Shown here one piece after another: positions 7,147 through 10,046 of a DNA stretch of 10,046 nucleotides (the stretch's first letter is position 1; each line of letters opens with the position of its first letter). Made by a program: the position numbers and the translations under genes. Origin of the DNA: Pirellulales bacterium (lineage in GTDB: Bacteria > Planctomycetota > Planctomycetia > Pirellulales > JAICIG01); NCBI GenBank assembly GCA_025924495.1, contig JAICIG010000294.1, positions 1 through 10,046 on the forward strand, written 5' to 3'. Under the pieces are notes generated by a model. The model ran no database searches, had not been told where the DNA came from, and saw only the letters and a program-made list of their open reading frames with translations.

Positions 7147-7175
7147 TTGTTCCAATCAATCCTCTTTGATACGAT
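7147..7175 (+). promoter_or_regulatory. Possible sigma-70 type promoter for the DUF1501 gene
   Basis: TTGTTC (7147-7152) and TACGAT (7170-7175) are separated by 17 bp, which would place the start near 7182 and give a leader of about 35 nt. Both boxes are weak matches (3 and 4 of 6), so only the spacing and position support it. Confidence 0.25.
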
Positions 7176-7216
7176 AGTCGCTAGCCTGCCGTAACTATCC
7201 CACTGGGAGATCTGAC

Positions 7217-8614
7217 GTGCTCTCGCTTTGCGATTCTCGGGCTCGTTTCGGCCGCCGCGAGTTTTTGCGCGTCGGCGGGCTGGCGCTGGGCGGATTGTCA
7301 TTGCCTGGCTTGCTCCAAGCGAAAGCGGCCGCGGCTCAGGCCGGGCGTCTGGTCCGCGACAAGTCGGTGATCTTCGTGTTCCTGCACGGCGGGCCGAGCC
7401 AGTTCGAAACGTTTGACCCGAAACTGACGGCGCCCTCTGACATTCATAGCGCCACGGGCGAAGTCGCTACGCGCATTCCCGGCGTGACTTTCGGCGGCAC
7501 GTTTCCGAAGCTGGCCTCCTTGGCCGACAAACTGACCATCGTCCGATCGTTCACCACCGGCGACGCCAACCACGACATCAAGCCCATCGTCTGCCGCGAC
7601 ACACTCGGCGCCAATATGGGTTCGATCTACAGCCGCATCGCCGGCTCGAACCATCCGCGCACCGGCATGCCCACCAATGCCGCGCTCTATCCGCAAGCGG
7701 TCGTTCCAGAGGCGGGCCCAGCGATCAAGAACTTCGGCGACTTCGAAAACACGGGCACGCTCGGCAAGTCGACCGCGCCATTCGTGCCCGGCGGCAAGGG
7801 GGAAATGCAGCAGGCCATGCGGCTGGAATTGCCGCTCAATCGGTTGGGAGACCGGCGGCAGTTGCTCAGCCAGTTCGACCACGCACGCTGGGCGCTCGAT
7901 TCCGCCGGCGCGCTCGACGGGTTGGCCGGCATGCGCGAGCAGGCGTTTCGCGTGATCCTGGGCGGCATGGCCGATGCCTTCGATCTGTCGAAGGAAGATC
8001 CGAACACAGTGGCTCGCTACGACACGGCGCCGCTGGTTCGGCCGGAAGCGATCAGCAGCAAGTGGAACAACCGTCCCCACTACATCGATAACGCCAAGTC
8101 GCTCGGCAAGCTGCTCTTGTTGGCCCGGCGACTCTGCGAGGCGGGCTGCGGCTTCGTTACCGTCACCACCAGCTTCGTGTGGGACATGCACTCCGACGTT
8201 AACAACGCCGGCGTCGACGAAGGGATGGGCTACATGGGCGTGCCGCTCGACTACGCGCTGTCGGCCTTCATTGACGACCTGCATGCCCGCGGGCTCGACA
8301 AACGCATCCTGCTCGTCGTTTGCGGCGAGATGGGACGCACGCCGCGGATCAACGCTCGCGGCGGCCGCGACCATTGGGGTAATCTCGCGCCGCTCATGTT
8401 GGCCGGCGGCGGCTTGCCGATGGGTCAGGTCATCGGCCAATCGACGCGCGACGGCGGCCAGCCCCTCTCCGAACCGATCACCATCAAGCACCTGCTCGGC
8501 ACGGTCATGCATTCGCTGCTCGATTTGAGCGAAGTCCGCATCACGCGTGGCGTGCCCGCCGACGTCAATCAGGCGCTTTCATCTGCCGATCCCATCCCAG
8601 GCTTGTTCTCTTAG
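7217..8614 (+). CDS. DUF1501 family protein, Tat-exported, alkaline-phosphatase/sulfatase-like fold
   Basis: 465 residues, full length for the family. Start GTG 7217 with GGGAGA at 7204-7209. The N-terminus is a twin-arginine signal: R13-R14 in GRREFLRVGG, a hydrophobic stretch to about residue 33, then an Ala-rich cleavage region (AKAAAAQA). The core carries family signatures: FLHGGPSQFETFDPK (55-69), GEMGRTPR (370-377), GRDHWGN (383-389) and LAGGG. DUF1501 belongs to the alkaline phosphatase-like superfamily, and H57, D67, D385 and H386 may line a metal site, but the reaction and substrate are not known. It probably folds in the cytoplasm and is exported by Tat. In planctomycetes it is commonly next to DUF1549/DUF1553 cytochrome-like genes; none lies in this window, so here it stands alone. 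Confidence 0.94.
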   Translation: MLSLCDSRARFGRREFLRVGGLALGGLSLPGLLQAKAAAAQAGRLVRDKSVIFVFLHGGPSQFETFDPKLTAPSDIHSATGEVATRIPGVTFGGTFPKLASLADKLTIVRSFTTGDANHDIKPIVCRDTLGANMGSIYSRIAGSNHPRTGMPTNAALYPQAVVPEAGPAIKNFGDFENTGTLGKSTAPFVPGGKGEMQQAMRLELPLNRLGDRRQLLSQFDHARWALDSAGALDGLAGMREQAFRVILGGMADAFDLSKEDPNTVARYDTAPLVRPEAISSKWNNRPHYIDNAKSLGKLLLLARRLCEAGCGFVTVTTSFVWDMHSDVNNAGVDEGMGYMGVPLDYALSAFIDDLHARGLDKRILLVVCGEMGRTPRINARGGRDHWGNLAPLMLAGGGLPMGQVIGQSTRDGGQPLSEPITIKHLLGTVMHSLLDLSEVRITRGVPADVNQALSSADPIPGLFS

Positions 8615-8658
8615 CGGCCTTGGCAAGCAACAGGCATTAGGCTCCCAGGATTCCCATC

Positions 8659-8678
8659 GGCGACGACACCGCGTCGCC
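8659..8678. terminator. Hairpin between convergent DUF1501 and cydB genes
   Basis: GGCGACG (8659-8665) and CGTCGCC (8672-8678) form a perfect 7-bp GC-rich stem with loop ACACCG, in the 116-bp gap between two convergent genes. No T-run follows on either strand, so a terminator role is inferred from position and stem strength. Confidence 0.45.
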
Positions 8679-8730
8679 TCAGTGTGCCACGCCTTCGTCT
8701 GCGCTAGCCGATGCAGGAACGTTCGCTGCC

Positions 8731-9753
8731 CTAATCCTCGCTTCGCTCTCGCACCTGCGAACTCTTGAACAAATAGAACAACCAGCCGAGAGCCGGCAGC
8801 AGTAGCACAAAGCCGAGGACGATGCTCCAGGCCATCACGTGCAGTACGGTCGGCGGTCCTTTGGCCATCTCGATACTCACGTCCGGCGGCAGCAACAGCG
8901 GATATTGCGCCGCGGCCCATCCCCACACCACTGTGCTGACCGCGGCGCCGGCGGCGATCGCCGCGATGTGGAACCACTCTCGCCACAATGAGTAGAGCGA
9001 CAAGAAACCGGCAATGACCGACACGCTGACCAGCGGCCACGCCCGCTGGCGAAAGCCGTCCCACAGCGACGCTGCGTCGACGGCGACGAAAGCCAGTCCG
9101 GCCAATGCCAATACTCCCATCCAGACGCCAACGCCCAAGGCTCGCTTGCGCCAGAGCGCGGCAAGCGCGGCGTTCCCTTCGACCGCGGCCTCGCGCGTGA
9201 GAAACACGGCCGTAAGATAAGCGCACATGCCGACCGTGAAGAAGCCGTTAAAAATGCTCAAGGGCGAGATCCAGCCGGTCAGAAAATCTCCGCTGAACTC
9301 ACCGGCTGGGCTGATCGCGAGCTTGCCCGACGCCACCGCGCCAAGCGAAGCTCCGAGGAAAAACGGGGCGGCGGTCGAAGCCAGCGCAAACACCGCGTTC
9401 CATAGCGCCTCTTGTCCGCGCGAGTCGATCAATTGCACGCGAAACGCGTAGGCGGCGCCGCGAAACACGATGCCAACCAGTGCCAGCAGCAGCGGCAGCC
9501 ACAGCGCGCGGCAAATGCCTGCAAACGCGGGCGGAAAGGCGCTGAACATGGCGACGATCACGAAGATCAACCAGACGTGGTTCGCTTCCCACACCGGGCC
9601 GATAGCGCGATAGATCAAACCACGCTCCTCGGGCGACGACTGCAGCGCCGTATTGAACTCCCAGACGCCGGCGCCGAAATCGGCGCCCCCCAGCACCGCA
9701 TATAACGTCAGCGCGAGGACAATGATGCCGAGCATGACCAGCTCAATGGCCAA
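8731..9753 (-). CDS. cydB: Cytochrome bd-type ubiquinol oxidase subunit II
   Basis: 340 residues. With CydA it forms the cytoplasmic-membrane bd-type quinol oxidase that reduces O2 to water, usually with high oxygen affinity. Family marks: N-terminal membrane segment ending in LGGADFGAGVW with conserved D25, the GPVWEANHVWL motif at 52-62 (compare APHWDGNQVWL in E. coli), and a last periplasmic segment QYPLLLPP before the final helix and a short basic/acidic tail. Roughly eight membrane helices are expected. Start TTG 9753 is chosen because GGAGG sits about 6 nt upstream; a later ATG at 9735 is possible. The start overlaps the end of cydA by 11 nt, indicating translational coupling. It is shorter than the E. 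coli protein (379 residues), as in the CIO-type branch. No small CydX-like gene follows. Confidence 0.96.
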   Translation of the reverse strand: MAIELVMLGIIVLALTLYAVLGGADFGAGVWEFNTALQSSPEERGLIYRAIGPVWEANHVWLIFVIVAMFSAFPPAFAGICRALWLPLLLALVGIVFRGAAYAFRVQLIDSRGQEALWNAVFALASTAAPFFLGASLGAVASGKLAISPAGEFSGDFLTGWISPLSIFNGFFTVGMCAYLTAVFLTREAAVEGNAALAALWRKRALGVGVWMGVLALAGLAFVAVDAASLWDGFRQRAWPLVSVSVIAGFLSLYSLWREWFHIAAIAAGAAVSTVVWGWAAAQYPLLLPPDVSIEMAKGPPTVLHVMAWSIVLGFVLLLPALGWLFYLFKSSQVRERSED

Positions 9754-10046
9754 CCTTCACCTCCGCGACCGGCGCCGCTGCCAGTTTACGCAGCACAATC
9801 GTCGTCCCAATCAGCAAGGCGGCATAAATGGCGAGCGTCGCAGCGAGCACGTAGACCACTCCCGGCGCCGTCGTTGCCGCATCGGCCGTGCGCATGAAAC
9901 CGTGGACAATCCACGGCTGGCGGCCCACCTCCGTCACCACCCAACCTGCCTCCATGGCCAGCACGGCAAGCGGACCGCTGGCGAGCAGCAGCCACAGAAA
10001 CAAGCGACTGCCGACGAACGACCGTCGCTGCCAGGCGAACAGCGCA
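9743..10046 (-). CDS. cydA: Cytochrome bd-type ubiquinol oxidase subunit I, C-terminal end (partial)
   Basis: About 100 C-terminal residues are visible, the rest lying beyond the right edge. It contains the conserved segment EAGWVVTEVGRQPW followed by a membrane helix (GVVYVLAATLAIYAALLIGT) and a short soluble tail ending in KVGH. CydA carries the haems b558, b595 and d and the quinol-binding Q-loop, all upstream of what is seen, so the long or short Q-loop type cannot be judged. Its TGA stop lies inside the start region of cydB (11-nt overlap), and both are read from a promoter outside the window. Confidence 0.95.
   Translation of the reverse strand, partial: ALFAWQRRSFVGSRLFLWLLLASGPLAVLAMEAGWVVTEVGRQPWIVHGFMRTADAATTAPGVVYVLAATLAIYAALLIGTTIVLRKLAAAPVAEVKVGH

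Noticed and set aside
7032..7301. 90-residue N-terminal extension of the SUKH protein
   Set aside because: It would overlap the divergent DUF1501 gene, is basic and low-complexity, and a ribosome binding site precedes the ATG at 7031 instead.
7298..8512. 404-residue open frame on the minus strand
   Set aside because: Antisense shadow of the DUF1501 gene, caused by high GC at third positions; the plus-strand product has a Tat signal and family motifs.
8615..8730. Possible cydX-like small gene after cydB
   Set aside because: No short open frame with a membrane helix was found on the minus strand in this gap.

Overview
The window looks like a piece of a planctomycete chromosome (Pirellulales-like). 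The evidence is a DUF1559 prepilin-type protein with an H-x9-DG tail followed by a small lipoprotein, a Tat-exported DUF1501 protein, a membrane protein opening with the RFSLKTLF-type N-terminus common in this phylum, high GC, frequent GTG/TTG starts, and single genes on alternating strands. No tRNA, rRNA, CRISPR array, transposase or phage gene was seen.

Layout. 1-2266 (-): a hybrid sensor histidine kinase, cut by the left window edge, whose input module carries both hallmark motifs of CarH-type B12 photoreceptors (W-x9-EH and E-x-H-x2-G). 2267-2698: non-coding, with a 12-bp palindrome just before the kinase start. 2699-2995 (+): a small single-pass membrane protein with a 9-bp inverted repeat across its stop codon. 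2996-3424: non-coding except for a near-perfect sigma-54 (-24/-12) promoter. 3425-4941 (+): the DUF1559 pseudopilin-like gene and a lipoprotein gene, closed by a strong hairpin terminator at 4958-4992. 5139-5768 (+): membrane-anchored protein of unknown function. 5805-7031 (-): SMI1/KNR4 (SUKH) domain protein with a long extra C-terminal part, convergent with the previous gene. 7217-8614 (+): Tat-dependent DUF1501 protein, divergent from the SUKH gene. 8731-10046 (-): cydB and the 3' end of cydA (cytochrome bd-type quinol oxidase), overlapping by 11 nt.

How the genes relate. Only two groups look functionally coupled: cydA-cydB (terminal oxidase) and the DUF1559/lipoprotein pair, which forms a compact unit between a sigma-54 promoter and a terminator. 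The rest appear to be independent transcription units. The two most notable observations are the B12/light-type sensory histidine kinase and the sigma-54 promoter in front of a DUF1559 gene. I see no obvious multi-gene defence or mobile system here.
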